A stretch of DNA of 64,000 bases. Origin: Whalleya microplaca (Eukaryota > Ascomycota > Sordariomycetes > Xylariales > Xylariaceae). Below the pieces are notes generated by a model, which did no database searches, was not told the origin of the DNA, and saw only the letters and a list, made by a program, of their open reading frames with translations. Of this stretch, positions 48,686 through 60,144 are shown in pieces (within the stretch, counting starts at the first letter, position 1; the number at the start of each line of letters is the position of its first letter). The DNA is taken from the NCBI GenBank assembly GCA_022497155.1, contig MU385734.1, positions 186,001-250,000 on the forward strand, given 5' to 3'. The position numbers were made by a program, and so were the translations under genes.

Positions 48686-48814
48686 GTATATATAGCCATC
48701 AAGGCTGATGTGAGAGTTATAACGACCCCCAATATTGCTATTATTACTTCGTTGAGAATGCCATAATAAAGTACGGATCGACAATGATGGAAGTACGAGA
48801 GAAGTTAAAGTTGG
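48686..48814 (+). repeat. Degenerate direct repeat, copy 2
   Basis: About 129 bp beginning GTATATATAGCCATCAAGGC and ending AAGTTAAAGTTGG. It is the partner of 47594-47723. No clear LTR termini or target duplication were found. Confidence 0.65.
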
Positions 48815-50601
48815 AAGCCATGGTAACTTTATGCCAGCATAGACCGTGGTACATAGATGTCACTTCGGATTCTGATCTTTAGCGCGGCTGTGACTCCTGC
48901 GAGACGCTATAATAATATACCTACCTAGATACTATATATTTGCGCGGGTGGCAGGCATGGATGGTGCATAACACAGGCACATCAAATGACCATCGAGAGA
49001 TCATAACTGAATAGTATCCCGCGTGGATGGTCCTAGTAGCTGACTGTAAAGAAATACGTACAGCACTAGGATCTTGAACATCCGCTGAGTCAGGCCAGTC
49101 CAACAGCTTCATTTGCGGCGCGAACTAGAGGCGGGGGCTCTCTGTAATGCAACCTGTGCCCGGGCATTTGTGCAATGAAAGTACCGTGTCCTGCATCTAC
49201 AGGTGTACAATGCAAGTGCAACTGTATAATGCATGGGCATCTGGGGGTTCTCTTTATGCCATCTAGTCGACAAACTGGTTGTCAGCCAATATTGGGACTG
49301 ATTTGGCTGGGCAAGGATTTCTGTTGATGGGACAAATCGACTTCGCCTCAAGTGCGAAGTACAGCACTCAATACTAAGTTACACCAAAAAGTTCACAAAA
49401 TAATCAGAGATACCTACCAAATCCATTACTACGTATTCAAGGCCCGCGTGATGCATTCATGGGCCTGGTGGCAGGTTCTACTGGGAATACATAATCTCTT
49501 AGTATCCGGCTGCTGGGTGAACTCAAATTTACTTTAGTCAGTCTACAAATTCCACTGTTCGTATCAAATTTCGACTTCCCTTTCAACGTTCTATGTCCCG
49601 GTTTGGCTAAACTTCGTGTTTTTAACAGCAGACGCTACCGGCCTAATGAGGAAGCTCTGGTCATTGAAAATGACTCTGGACGATTTATACTCGACCTTCG
49701 TCCTCTCTACGAGCTCGCCAGGGTAAATCGTCGACAGGCGCGCTAGAATTCTTCTAATGTCTCACTCAGTATATAGATAGATACTGGTATAGGATTTTGA
49801 TTTACCGTAAGCACTGGATTTGTCTGGTAATCTATAGCTTGAGGCTCTGATATCTAACCCGAGACATATTGCGCGAGCTATTATGGACGGACGCTAATCT
49901 GTCTGTTTCGTGTAATAATTGGTGCGAAACAATAGAGCGGATAGAAATGCATTTATGACTGGATTGGAGTAACGTTATGGGTAAAGGAAAAGACATACAT
50001 GTAAGGCTTTGTACAACGTGATGAAGGCCGCATTATTTCAGGGAACGCGTCGCCTGAGATGTTTGGGAGTATATAGAAAAGTGACTCTTGTGTCGATCCT
50101 ATATGTTTCCTTTGACTTGACGATATTCAATTGATTTCCCCAGACCCCTACAGCCCCATCAGTCGGCCAGTTGGGTAGACATCAAAGAGTAATTATGGTC
50201 AGGAAATAATCGGACACAGAGAAATTTACAGAGTCTTACAGGCATGACAGTATCCAGCTCTTGATGAGCGGTATTAGTACAGGACATCAGGTGGTTGACA
50301 AGTAACTATCGAAAAACGTCTTTCATATACTTAGTAGAACGGTGGATTTAATCGTTATAAAGTCCCTACGTGTATTATCTATCACTCTAACCTATTTCAA
50401 ATTTCGAGTTATTTATAAAAGCCCGCGTGCTATTCCGGTGGCCCAAAAGCCTTCTAGTATATGTAGTTGTCTGTTGGGGAGGGAGGCCTAGGGTAAGGAT
50501 TATGGTGACCAAAAGCGGTGTATTAATGATGGTGTGTGAGCTACCTGTGACTGGGTGACAATTACTTAGGTGGAGGGCACGGACCACCATTACATATAGT
50601 A
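48815..50601. other. Gene-poor intergenic region
   Basis: No gene, RNA or clear repeat recognised in this AT-rich stretch. Confidence 0.45.
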
Positions 50602-50775
50602 TGTCACACGGACCAAATGGTCCGTGGTCACGTGGACCCCACAGGGCTATTTAAGCTTGATCGGCGTCCCCCCTCACACAAGAAAAACTTCCCTTCTTCA
50701 GGGACCTCAGGACCAAAGCCATTTATGATCATGATAAGTACAACTTAAGCCCTCATATAATAAGCCTTTATGACA
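50602..50775 (+). repeat. Left LTR of the TRIM
   Basis: 174 bp, TGTCACACGG...TTTATGACA. It contains near-palindromes around TCACGTGGAC and the block CGGCGTCCCCCCTCACACAA shared with the right LTR. Confidence 0.85.
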
Positions 50776-50818
50776 AATCAATGGCTTCCGTTTTGAGCAG
50801 ACCCCTCCTGGAGCTGTA

Positions 50819-51033
50819 TGTCCAAAAGACTACAGATTTAAGTATCCTCTATATGTCTAAAAGGCTACAGAAACTGCAATTATCCAAAAGACTGCAGATC
50901 GTCTACAAATAGTTATAATTGTCTAAAGGACTACAGACCACCTTAGGTACAGACGGCTATAATTGTCCAAAAGACTACAGACCAACAGAGACTACAGATA
51001 GCTATAGATAATTATCCAGAGGACTACAGACCA
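50819..51033 (+). repeat. Irregular tandem array inside the TRIM
   Basis: Seven copies of a unit close to CCAAAAGACTACAGA (variants CTAAAAGGCTACAGA, CAAAAGACTGCAGA, CCAGAGGACTACAGA) spaced about 25-40 bp apart. Confidence 0.7.
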
Positions 51034-51085
51034 GAAAAATCCTGATCGATCGCTCAGAGACGAGCTTTCAGGAAAAGGGAGCTAG

Positions 51086-51259
51086 TAATACACGGACTAA
51101 ATGGTCCGTAATTACGTAGACTCTATAGGGCTACTTGAGCCTGATCGGCGTCCCCCCTCACACAAGAAAAACTTCCTTTCTTTAGGGACCTTAGGACCAA
51201 AGCCATTTATTATCAAGATAAATACAACTCAAGCCCTCATATCATGAGCCCTTGTGACA
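51086..51259 (+). repeat. Right LTR of the TRIM
   Basis: 174 bp, the same length as the left copy. Most differences are C-to-T or G-to-A, as expected from RIP. Confidence 0.85.
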
Positions 51260-51405
51260 TAATACCCGAAAAGTCTTTATTTCTCTGGGAATCACGCAAC
51301 GAATAATAGCTTCATAATATTCAACAATCGTCAAATTTCCCCAGGTACAGCTTGCCATCCTGAAAGCGCCGGGACACACCATCCAACCCCCCGAACCTCC
51401 CCAAA

Positions 51406-52533
51406 TCAATACTCAAACCTCTGCCCAACAAGCTCCTCGCTCAACCTCCACAACCTCTCCACGCTCTCGGGATCCCAGGCATACTCCTCAACCTCGCCGA
51501 CCCGGCCGTTCCACAGGTAAGCCGGCGACAGCACGGGCACGGCCGGGTCCAGCGCTGCGACGAGCGGCGTGGCGGCGATCTGCGCCAGCGTCTTGAACCG
51601 CGGCTCCTCCCACGCCCAGTCGCGGCCCGTGGAGCGCTTCATCGTCGGCGCGATGGCCGCGTAGTCCGCCGGCGTCAGGTGCGCCCCCAGCTGCGTGTCG
51701 GGCGTGTAGCCCGGGTGCGTGGCCGTGGAGGTCACGCCGCGGGAGGCCAGGCGCGCGTGGAGGCCGTGCGCGAAGAGGATGTTGGCAGTTTTGGCTCTGT
51801 GGGCTGCGGTTAGTGATTGTTCTTGTGGGTGAAATCAGGGGAAGGGGTTAGGGGGTTAAGTCCTATCTTAGGAATATCAAATCGAGATATCTCAGGGGGG
51901 TCAAAGTGGCGAGACAGGCTAAAAAGGGGAGGAATCTGGGAAACATACTGTCCATAGCTGATCCACGGATCATACGTCTTTCCCCCCGAAAAATTCCAGT
52001 CATCAAACCGAAAGGGACTAATAAGATACCCCGAACTCGTCAAATTCACCAACCTCGCTCCCCCCGGCTCCGCTCCCGCAACCAGCAGCGCCGGCACGAG
52101 CAGATTCGTCAGCAGGAAGTCTCCAACATGGTTCGCGGACAACTGCATCTCGACACCCTGCTTATCCAGCGTGTACTCGCCGAGCGCCATGGCGCCGGCG
52201 CTGTTACACGAGGACGTCGATCCGGGGGGCCGCGACCAGGATCTCCGCCGCGGCCCGCCGCACCGAGCCGTGGTCCGTCGTGTCGACCTGGACGAAGGTC
52301 GTTTTGACGGAGGCGTCGAGCGCCGCGATGCGGGACAGCACAGGCTCGACCTTCGCGGCGGTTCGCGAGGCGAGGAGGATGTGCGCCGGCGAACCCTGCG
52401 CAAGAGAGGTGGCGATCTCGCTGCCGATGCTGGGATGGCCGGCGCCGACGATGACGAAGGTTTTGCCTTTGATTTGGGGTGTGAAGGCCTTGATCACCTC
52501 TTCATTGGTCGTGTTCCCATTAAAGGTCGTCAT
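51406..52533 (-). pseudogene. Short-chain dehydrogenase/reductase with a single-base frameshift
   Basis: Reading on the minus strand from 52533, the protein begins MTTFNGNTTNEEV. It has a Rossmann nucleotide motif (VIVGAGHPSIG) and a conserved DTTDHGSVRRAAAE stretch. After IDVLV a one-base surplus (plus-strand A at 52206) shifts the frame into a stop. Skipping that base continues directly into NSAGAMALGEYTL, the SDR NxAG motif. A 152-bp intron (51948-51797) then splits the catalytic YGQAK (YxxxK), with exon 2 (51796-51406) giving the C terminus. Without the surplus base the protein would be about 324 aa, normal for the retinol-dehydrogenase-like SDR group. It is either a recent pseudogene or a sequence error. 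It lies 150 bp from the TRIM element. The substrate is unknown. Confidence 0.8.
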
Positions 52534-54018
52534 TATGAGAAATTGAACTATAGATTTCTTCTAAGGGGTCCTGATGTGTTTGGGAAGAGAGGGTAGAATG
52601 TCTAGTTCTACTGGGAAGAGATACGACTTGGTATATATAATAAATAGACGACGCCATATCCTTTCGTATTTATAGCAAGACGGTTCGCTAACTATTGCAC
52701 GAACTCATTGTGTGCCTCCCTTGAGCGTCTGGATTTTCAGACTTACCGCCGTCTAGCAACAAACCCATGGTTGGATTTGTCATCAAGGACAATCAATTTG
52801 ACCGTTCCTCAACTCCTTCCTATACAGGAGATCTCACCAGGTAACAGATGTCACATAGCTGAGCCGCACTCTAGTGAAGGGAGGGCTGACGAGAAAGGCT
52901 TCGAGTTATAAAGGGGCATCATTTTCAAACCGCCAGGCATCGTCTTACTCGCATAGGCTGACAAAGACAGCCCGTTATGTCCCTGATCATCAAGATCGAT
53001 GCTACACAACTTCTAGTAAGCAATATCAAAATCGACGTTGATGTTGACGGACATAAGCCCCTATTACCGGTATAACCGGTATTGCCGTGTGGGGATAAGA
53101 TAAAAATAGGAGGCTCAACTCCTTAGAACCTAAAATCTCGTTACCACCTGACTATAGCGACTGCGTTGCTCATGGGGTTCTCCGCTTGTCTTATAGTCTT
53201 GGGCGCCGATGTCTTTATGCCTATTAGAAGTCAGCTCAAATCCAACCGAAGTATATAACTTGAAAACTCGTAATAGTTACAAACAATATAAAAACACTCA
53301 ACCATCGTCTTGCTAAAATGAAATGGCAGAATACCCACAGCACCAGCTCATCTAAGATCAAAATATAAAGACCACTGAGCTTAGGCCTGTATAAGTATGA
53401 GGGCATATGATAGGTAACCCGGCACATCTGAAGTTAGCGCCAGCAATTTACACGATAGTAGGTGATATAAAAACTCAGCTATTATTATATGACGATATTT
53501 CTCAGAGAGCTACATGCGATACACGGTGAACAACACGTACACCTGATAGGGAGCATGAGTCTTTTTAATGCTGTCTTATCTAAGTTCACTCGCCGAGCTA
53601 TGCAAGGACGACTAAAAACCAAAGCTCCTTCATTCAGGAAACTGAATATATGACCCGGCAAGCTCTCGCACCTAGGATAGAAAAGCATGCCGATACTGAA
53701 TATCATCGCGGCGTAACACATAGATGGGGGATAATGGAAGGATAGAGATGTTCATGCATAGGGATGTAAATTTTTTTTGGTCTCCGCATCGTCCTTTTTT
53801 AGCCTACCTTCTCATTAGGACACATCACCGGTGTCTCTCTCGTCTCTCTCGTGGATATCAGAAGTGAAATGCTGATTTTCCGTCACCATTACTTCCTTCC
53901 CTATAGTCCCCCTAAAGACCCACGCGGCTGTATGCAAAGAGCAGCACAACTACTACAGCCAACCAACGCCGCGGGTGTACCCCCTTATCGGTTGAATAAA
54001 CTGGCGAGTTCCGTCAGC
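52534..54018. other. Intergenic, no gene seen
   Basis: The SDR upstream region and importin 3' flank. No open frame with recognisable features. Confidence 0.5.
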
Positions 54019-57000
54019 CTATGGTGAAAGCTCGCTCAGCTTGCGCTTCTCGTCATCCGTTAACCGGTTATACCACTCCCCAAACCCGGCAATGTTGTCA
54101 CGTGCAGCCGTGACGAAGAACTCGATCAGGTACTGCTGCGTCTCGTCGTCGCGGTGGCGCATGTTGTTGGCCTCTAAGAAGCCCATGAGGTCGTTCTTGG
54201 TGCTTCCGAGGTTGAGATCGATGGCATCCGGGTCGTCTTCCCAGCCATCGTCGTCGTTCTCCTCGTCCGCAAACTCCACGGCGGCGGCGGCGGCGGCGTT
54301 GGCCGCGCTGTTCGCACCGGAAGCAGATAGGAGCTCCTCGATGAGTACCTTCAGTATCTTGAGAGGGGCGGGGACAATGGTGTACTGGTCTGGGTCTGGA
54401 TTGTGCATCAGCGGCCACATCCCGCGGGAGCCGATACGGGAATTGGGAGAACTACTCTGTTTTGCACGAGACCGTGTCATGATTCTATCGCTCGTAGGCA
54501 TGATGAGGTCACCCTTGATCATCGTCTGCGCCACGCGGGGATCATTCAGGCTGTAGAGCTTGGACAGAGCAATCACACTGGGAATTGAGTTAGTTGACGT
54601 AAACGCGACATTATCGGGGAGGGCAGCTTACTTCTGTCTTATCTCGTCATATCCAGCGAAGTTGACAGAATTTTCTAGCCACTTGCTCAAGACTACTTGC
54701 AGGCCGCTTTGACCGTCGATCTGGATCGTGCTCAGGAATTCGACCACGTCGTGGGCACCGACGAGAGAGAGTCTGGCAAACACCAAGATGAGTGACTGGA
54801 TGAACGTTGCCGCCTCGGCAGTGGCTAATCTGTTGGCGACGGCCTGCAGAAGTTGCGGCAAGAAGGGGCCCAGTCGTTCGTGGCCGGCCTTCTCGACTAG
54901 TTCGGCCGCAAGTCCACCGACTTCAGAGGCGGCGTTGTCCTCAATTGAAGTCCCAAGTAAACGGTCGATAATACGAAGGCACACCTCCAAACCGGAACGG
55001 CCGTGCTCGTCGTGGTAGTTGAACATCTGCTGGTGGTCATGTGCAAGGAGGTACTTGACGGATTCCGCACCGGGTCTCAGGATCTCGCCCTCGTTGCTCT
55101 CCATGAGCAGCCGGCTCAACTTAGGAAGCGTTGCTGCTATGAGGCCCGGAGGAAGAGGCTCCGAACCGTACTGGGTAAGGGAGGCCATGAGCTCGGTGGC
55201 AAACTACGACATCGTTAGTTCAGCTTTATGCTAGACGACCGTAAGTCGCAGGTGGATTCGCCTTACGGTAATGAGCGGGTCGTCCGATGTGACATCAGCA
55301 ACATTGAATGCGCCAGTCAACATAGGCAGCACTTTTTGGCAAAGTGCTTGGTACGACACCGGATCGGACATGGTCTTCACAATATCCTCGAATGTTTCGC
55401 AGATAAGCATCGTAACCTGGTAATAATTAGCATCTTCAGAATATGAATAGGGCTTGAAACCATTATAGAGTGAGACATACCTGCCAGTTGGTCGAGCCGT
55501 GCTTCGCAATGAGGAAGAGAAGATCCAGGGCCGGGATGTCGTTCGAGACCGCAATGCGTTTATCGATGTTAATCGCGGCTCGCAGGGTTTCGGCCAACGT
55601 GACAAGCAGATCATCCGCTTCCTCGATGTCTGTCATGTCTTTCGCCGATATCCACTGCGAGATCGAGTTAACCACCTTGGTTTGGACCTGCTGATTGCCG
55701 GCAACGCTCTCATGCTGGCTGTTCAGGAACCCCTCGACCGACTTGATGCATGCGACCTGGACGAGCTCGGATTGCTCTCCCGTAATCGCATCGATGGCCT
55801 GATCCATCAGGGCAGCCGCCGAACCAACACACTGGGCCAGGATGCCGGCAACCAGATAACCCCTGCCTCGTAGTAGCGGCTCCGTGGGGCGGTTGATGGC
55901 GTAGTTGACCAGCTCGAGATAAGCCTGGCCTATCTCGGGCGGAACGGGCTTCTCACAGTCAATGAAGTCGCTCACGAGCATGTTAAGCAGATAGAGAGCG
56001 GCCTCTTGTCTCCGCCAAGATGCCTCCTGGGCAAAGAGGGCTTTCGTGTAGGCGAAAAGACCCTCCAATGCCTTCTGGTTCAGCCACTCGCCCAGTTTGA
56101 TAAGAAGATCTCCGCAGGCAGTTCGGGGGGTATAGTTGGCGCTCACGGACTGTTCCTCGGAGAGGTATAGTGAGACATCAATATCCCAGAGCTCTTCCTC
56201 TTCCCGAGTGATGCGAGCGTAGGACGTCGTGAGCTTCATGAGATCCAGCACCCAAGGCGTCTCGTGCGCGGCGTGCGCTGCCAGCTGCGCCTCGAGTTCC
56301 TTCCGAACGGGCGGTGCTCTCATGCAGCCGTTCAGGAAGTCCAGCTCCTCCAGGATGAGGAAATCCAGGGTGTAAGGCAGACCGTCGGAGTCTTCGAGCC
56401 TGCCCTGCTCTTCGTTCTCGATATACATCTGTTCGTGAGACGGCTCGAGCAGCGACAGCTCTTCCCAGATGGCCTGGAAGAAGTGAGGCGTCTCGGGTAG
56501 TAGGAGGCTGGCGAATACGACCTTCACCTTGAGGAGACACTTGACGACCTGCAACTTGAGAGCGATGATGCCGTTCCAGCTATCGGGCTGAGAAGCAACC
56601 TGGGGGTCCCGGTCGGGGAACTGCAGCTTCATAACCTGCAGGAAGAAGGGGAACCAGCCCTTCAAGGCTTCCTCGGCAAACGCCTGCACTTCTTTGAGGT
56701 ACTCCTCCTTGACAGTATCCATGAGGTCAAAGCATCCTCGAAAGACGGAGACGGCGAGGGCGCGCAGGAAGGGCTTTCGGCCGTCGTTGAGCGCAACATC
56801 GTAGACAACCTTGACAATACCCTGGGCCATAGAAAAGAACTGGTCTTCGCTCAAGCTTTCGTCGACAAGGTCGCCGAGGACCTTGAGGGCACCGTGAAGC
56901 TGTCCATCGGTGCCGGTAGGGATTATATTCAGAAGAGTGGTAAGGAGAGAGGGCCATTGGTCGGGGAAGTCGACGTTAGCGATCTTGCCCACGGCATAGC

Positions 57001-57407
57001 TACATAGACGGTTAGTGGCAGCCAGGGTGTGAAGCAAGACCAGCATGTCTCGGAAGGGCGTATCAGAAGAAATACCTCGCAGCTGTCTTGATCTTCCGGT
57101 CGTCCTCAGAGTTCAGGGCGAGATCCAGAACCATGGGTCGGATCTGTTCCTTGACAGCATCGTCGATGGGGATGGTGGGGCCATCGTCGCCCTCCCCGCT
57201 CCAATTTCTCTCGATGAACAGACGCAGGGCAGACAGGGCGGCCTGGCGGATCTCGATGGCAATGGACGAGTGTCTCGCAATGTTGGCCAGGGAGAGGGGG
57301 TAGGCGGGATTGCTCTGGGCATGCTTAAGGTCGAGCTCGGCCTGCTTCCGCGGTCCCTCGGCGGCCAGCTGCGTGTTCGCGAGGACCTGGACGAGCTGGT
57401 CCTCCAT
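54019..57407 (-). CDS. Importin-9 / Kap114-type karyopherin beta
   Basis: Five exons on the minus strand (57407-57076, 56999-55481, 55416-55267, 55203-54632, 54577-54019) give 1,043 aa. The ATG at 57407 (MEDQLVQVLANTQ) is preferred because importin-9 proteins start this way; an in-frame ATG at 57488 would add 27 residues. The N-terminal importin-beta region (QAELDLKHAQSNP, FIERNW) is followed by HEAT repeats throughout, including ANVDFPDQWPSLL, a hallmark of this family. A strongly acidic stretch near the C terminus (DEENDDDGWEDD) matches the acidic loop that binds histones H2A-H2B and other basic cargo. The protein carries histones and TBP-like cargo into the nucleus with RanGTP. It is intact, with all junctions in frame. 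Confidence 0.92.
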
Positions 57408-57653
57408 TGTCGCTGGGAATTGTGTGTGCGCGATCCAGTCAATTAATTCGGTTCCTCTGGCAGACGACAGAATTTTGGAGAGTACCAATGGTTGGGCACC
57501 AGTTGATTGATTATTAAGCGTCGAGCCGGCTAGCCTGTAAGTAGCTGTATGTCAAGATAGCTCGTTGCCTCGACCAAGGTGTTTGTTTTTTCTTGAGGTG
57601 CAGCAGGTGGCGGTCAGATCGTGGCGGCGGGACACTTTTATTAGAATTAATTA

Positions 57654-58122
57654 CAATCCACAGGGATTATAAACGTTATTTCTCAAGTTGCCCCCACACA
57701 ACTCCATATACGTTGCTGCTATTGGCTGCATCTTTTGACCATGTATCATACCATACAATTTATATGAGGATATACATATCCAAAATATAGTGGTTACAAC
57801 CTTTAAGTATTAAAAAACGAGTGGCTTTGGATAAAAAACTAGCTTAAAAATAACTGTCAACTAAATAGTTAATACTCAAAGAGTTACAGGCGCTATAAAA
57901 GGTTATTCAGGAAGCGTGGTTTACTATATTGCCAGATTTTAGGGGGTGTATGGCTGCAAGCAGCGCTACAAAGCTCAGGAGGTAAATAGCGATAAAATGG
58001 ATTATCCAGCATGTAGAATCACATATAAATTGTAGGGTACGGTACATGATTAAGTGATGCAGCCAATAGCAGTAGGGTATGTGGAGAAGTAGAAAAATAA
58101 CGTTTATAATCCCTGTGGATTG
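57654..58122. mobile_element. MITE-like element with terminal inverted repeats and TA target duplication
   Basis: A 469-bp element. The left end CAATCCACAGGGATTATAAA is repeated inverted at the right end (TTTATAATCCCTGTGGATTG), and the perfect match extends about 27 bp through AACGTTATTT. Weaker inverted similarity continues inward about 80 bp (TGCTATTGGCTGCATC and ATACAATTTATATG on each arm). TA dinucleotides flank both ends (57652-57653, 58123-58124). There is no transposase frame. TA duplication suggests a Tc1/mariner-type parent. Confidence 0.78.
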
Positions 58123-58124
58123 TA

Positions 58125-58936
58125 TCTGCAGCACTGCGGGCAGGTGTGCATGACGGACCCAATGCAGGGGTTTACATGGGTATTGCCAAGGAACGGTACC
58201 CAAGGAAAGCGCGACGCGTTCACTCGTTCAGAAATCAATATAACAACCTTATGTCACGTGTGTGGTCATTTATGCTGTTATCATGACCTTGCTCTATTCA
58301 ATTCATAGCAAGGGAAACACTTCAATTTATATCTGGACACCAAGTTGTGCAAATCCTAATGTGCTACGTGCTTATTTATTCCTACATTATAAGCTTTACA
58401 GCAATGTGTTTTGGGGCAAGCACTGTCAATTCTGACACTTTATCTTACATGTGAACATGATAGCTAGTTTTGGCTATCTCATTAGGCAGCAGCCGATAAG
58501 AAGAGATATAGGTTAGTCATCATCAACTCTCGTCGTACTTTCACCTTAGCTACAAGTACTAAAAACCAACATTGCCATATTGATTTGTATTGTAAGTTTG
58601 ATATATTAGGAATATTTACTCGGTATTAGGTTGTGGGATGTGGAGTTTGTGGGGAGAGGTACGGTTACAGAACCCCAAAATATGCAGATACTACGATATA
58701 GACATAACGGGGTCCTTCATCATGTGAATTGGCGTACCTCTTAACGCGATCCCAACCTTCCAACTGCCCCTCAACGCGTCTCCCTGCATAACTAGCCAAA
58801 CTGTAAGATTGCAATTCAGCTACATGTATGATAGCATAAAACCGACCAATTGATGGGATATCCCCTTAGTATGTGACACAGACTCGGTAACCAGGCATCC
58901 AAACCCAAGCCTCACCACCATCCAGTCCCCTACAAG
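58125..58936. other. Intergenic upstream of rev7
   Basis: No gene recognised between the TIR element and rev7. Confidence 0.5.
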
Positions 58937-59841
58937 ATGCCACCACAACAGCCTCATCCATCGAATCCCAACCCCCCCTCCCTCCCCCCAAGCCAAGCTT
59001 CCCACCTCCTGACCTCCTTCACGCAATTCCTGACCGTCTGCATCCACAACATCCTGTACTACCGGGCCATCTACCCGGCGCCAACCTTCCTCACCAGCCG
59101 CGCCTACAACCTGCCCGTGCACCAGTCCCGGCATCCCAAGGTCTGCGCCTGGGTCCGCGACGCCGTCGACGCCGTGCAGGCGCAGCTGGCGGCCGGCGCC
59201 GTCGAGCGCCTCGCCGTCGTGCTGTACGACGCCCAGGCGCGCGTCCTCGAGCGCTGGATGTTCGACGTCGCGGGGTTCCCGGCCTGGAATGGGTTCTTCC
59301 GGGAGGCCAAGGGCCCGAGGAGACGGGAAGAAGACGAAGAGGACCAGGGCCAGGCTGGAGGTGGAAGTGGGGGTGGGGGACGCTCGGATGGGGGAGCTGG
59401 TTCGGGTACTGCCTCGGGCAATGCGAACGACAAGGTCAACTGGACGAACGTCGACGAGCAATTGCGCGCCGCGGTCCGGAGACTGGCGTTCGCGGGCGAG
59501 AAGATGGCCCCGCTGCCGGACGGGTGCACGTTCACAATCGCCGTAGAGCTGCGGGGCGAGGGCGAGGCGCCCATAGGGGTGAGTGCTGCCAATCCCTAGG
59601 TACCAAAACTTCTACCTAAATTACATCAACTGACAGTCACTAGCATCCGCAGCCTTGGATACCGACGCAGCCGAGCCTGCAGACGAATTCCAAGGACGGG
59701 AGACCGCCCGGCGAGGACGTCGGTGGGGCCAGGACTACGCCTCTGCGTGCCGTGGAGGCCGGGCCGCTGTTCTTCGAGTGCTGGGTTGAGGAGGGCAAGG
59801 CTAAAGAGGAGCTTGCGTCTTCTGTGTCGTCTAGTCGATGA
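58937..59841 (+). CDS. rev7: Rev7/Mad2B HORMA-domain subunit of DNA polymerase zeta
   Basis: Two exons (58937-59578 and 59644-59841) give 279 aa. The 65-bp intron uses GTGAGT and a TAG acceptor at 59643; this acceptor, not the nearby CAG, keeps the conserved end in frame. The HORMA fold is seen in LLTSFTQFLTVCIHNILYYR, then YPAPTFL, VHQSRHPKV, the strand RLAVVLYDAQARVLERWMFD, and a C-terminal safety-belt region ending AGPLFFECWVEEGKAKEE. A Gly/Ser/acidic insert (about residues 128-160) lies between the halves. Rev7 links Rev3 to Rev1 in mutagenic translesion synthesis. The length is slightly above yeast Rev7 because of the insert. Confidence 0.88.
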
Positions 59842-60144
59842 CATATGTTATCTACACTAAAAATGTTATTGTCGGGGTTTCTACATGCTTTATGAAAACG
59901 TAGAACAAGAATGGATCGCCTGTGCAGCAAGCCATCCCAGTGATGTAAGTTTAAGTCAATGTTGATAATGACGCAGTAGCTTATGACCGTACAATCTAAT
60001 ATTACAGTGTTTTTCAGTGATTTCATATCGCATTGTCTCGTCTCATTGCAATAGCAGTCCTAGTCCCCTTCCTTAAGGAGCGAAACAGCATGAATACTGT
60101 CATCCTGCACCCTAGACACCCAACAGTAGCTCACTTGAACTTAT
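59842..60144. other. Convergent intergenic region
   Basis: About 300 bp between converging rev7 and PI31 genes. Nothing further seen. Confidence 0.5.

Larger units (their letters stand above)
50602..51259 (+). mobile_element. TRIM (miniature LTR retrotransposon), 658 bp
   Basis: Two 174-bp direct repeats (50602-50775 and 51086-51259) flank a 310-bp non-coding interior. The left LTR starts TGTCACACGG; both end TGACA. Flanking 5-mers TAGTA and TAATA look like a target duplication with one G-to-A change. A purine tract (AGGAAAAGGGAG) lies just before the right LTR, as expected of a polypurine tract. The interior has no open frame but carries seven irregular copies of a CCAAAAGACTACAGA-like unit. 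The size and structure fit terminal-repeat retrotransposons in miniature, which depend on proteins from autonomous elements. Confidence 0.85.
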
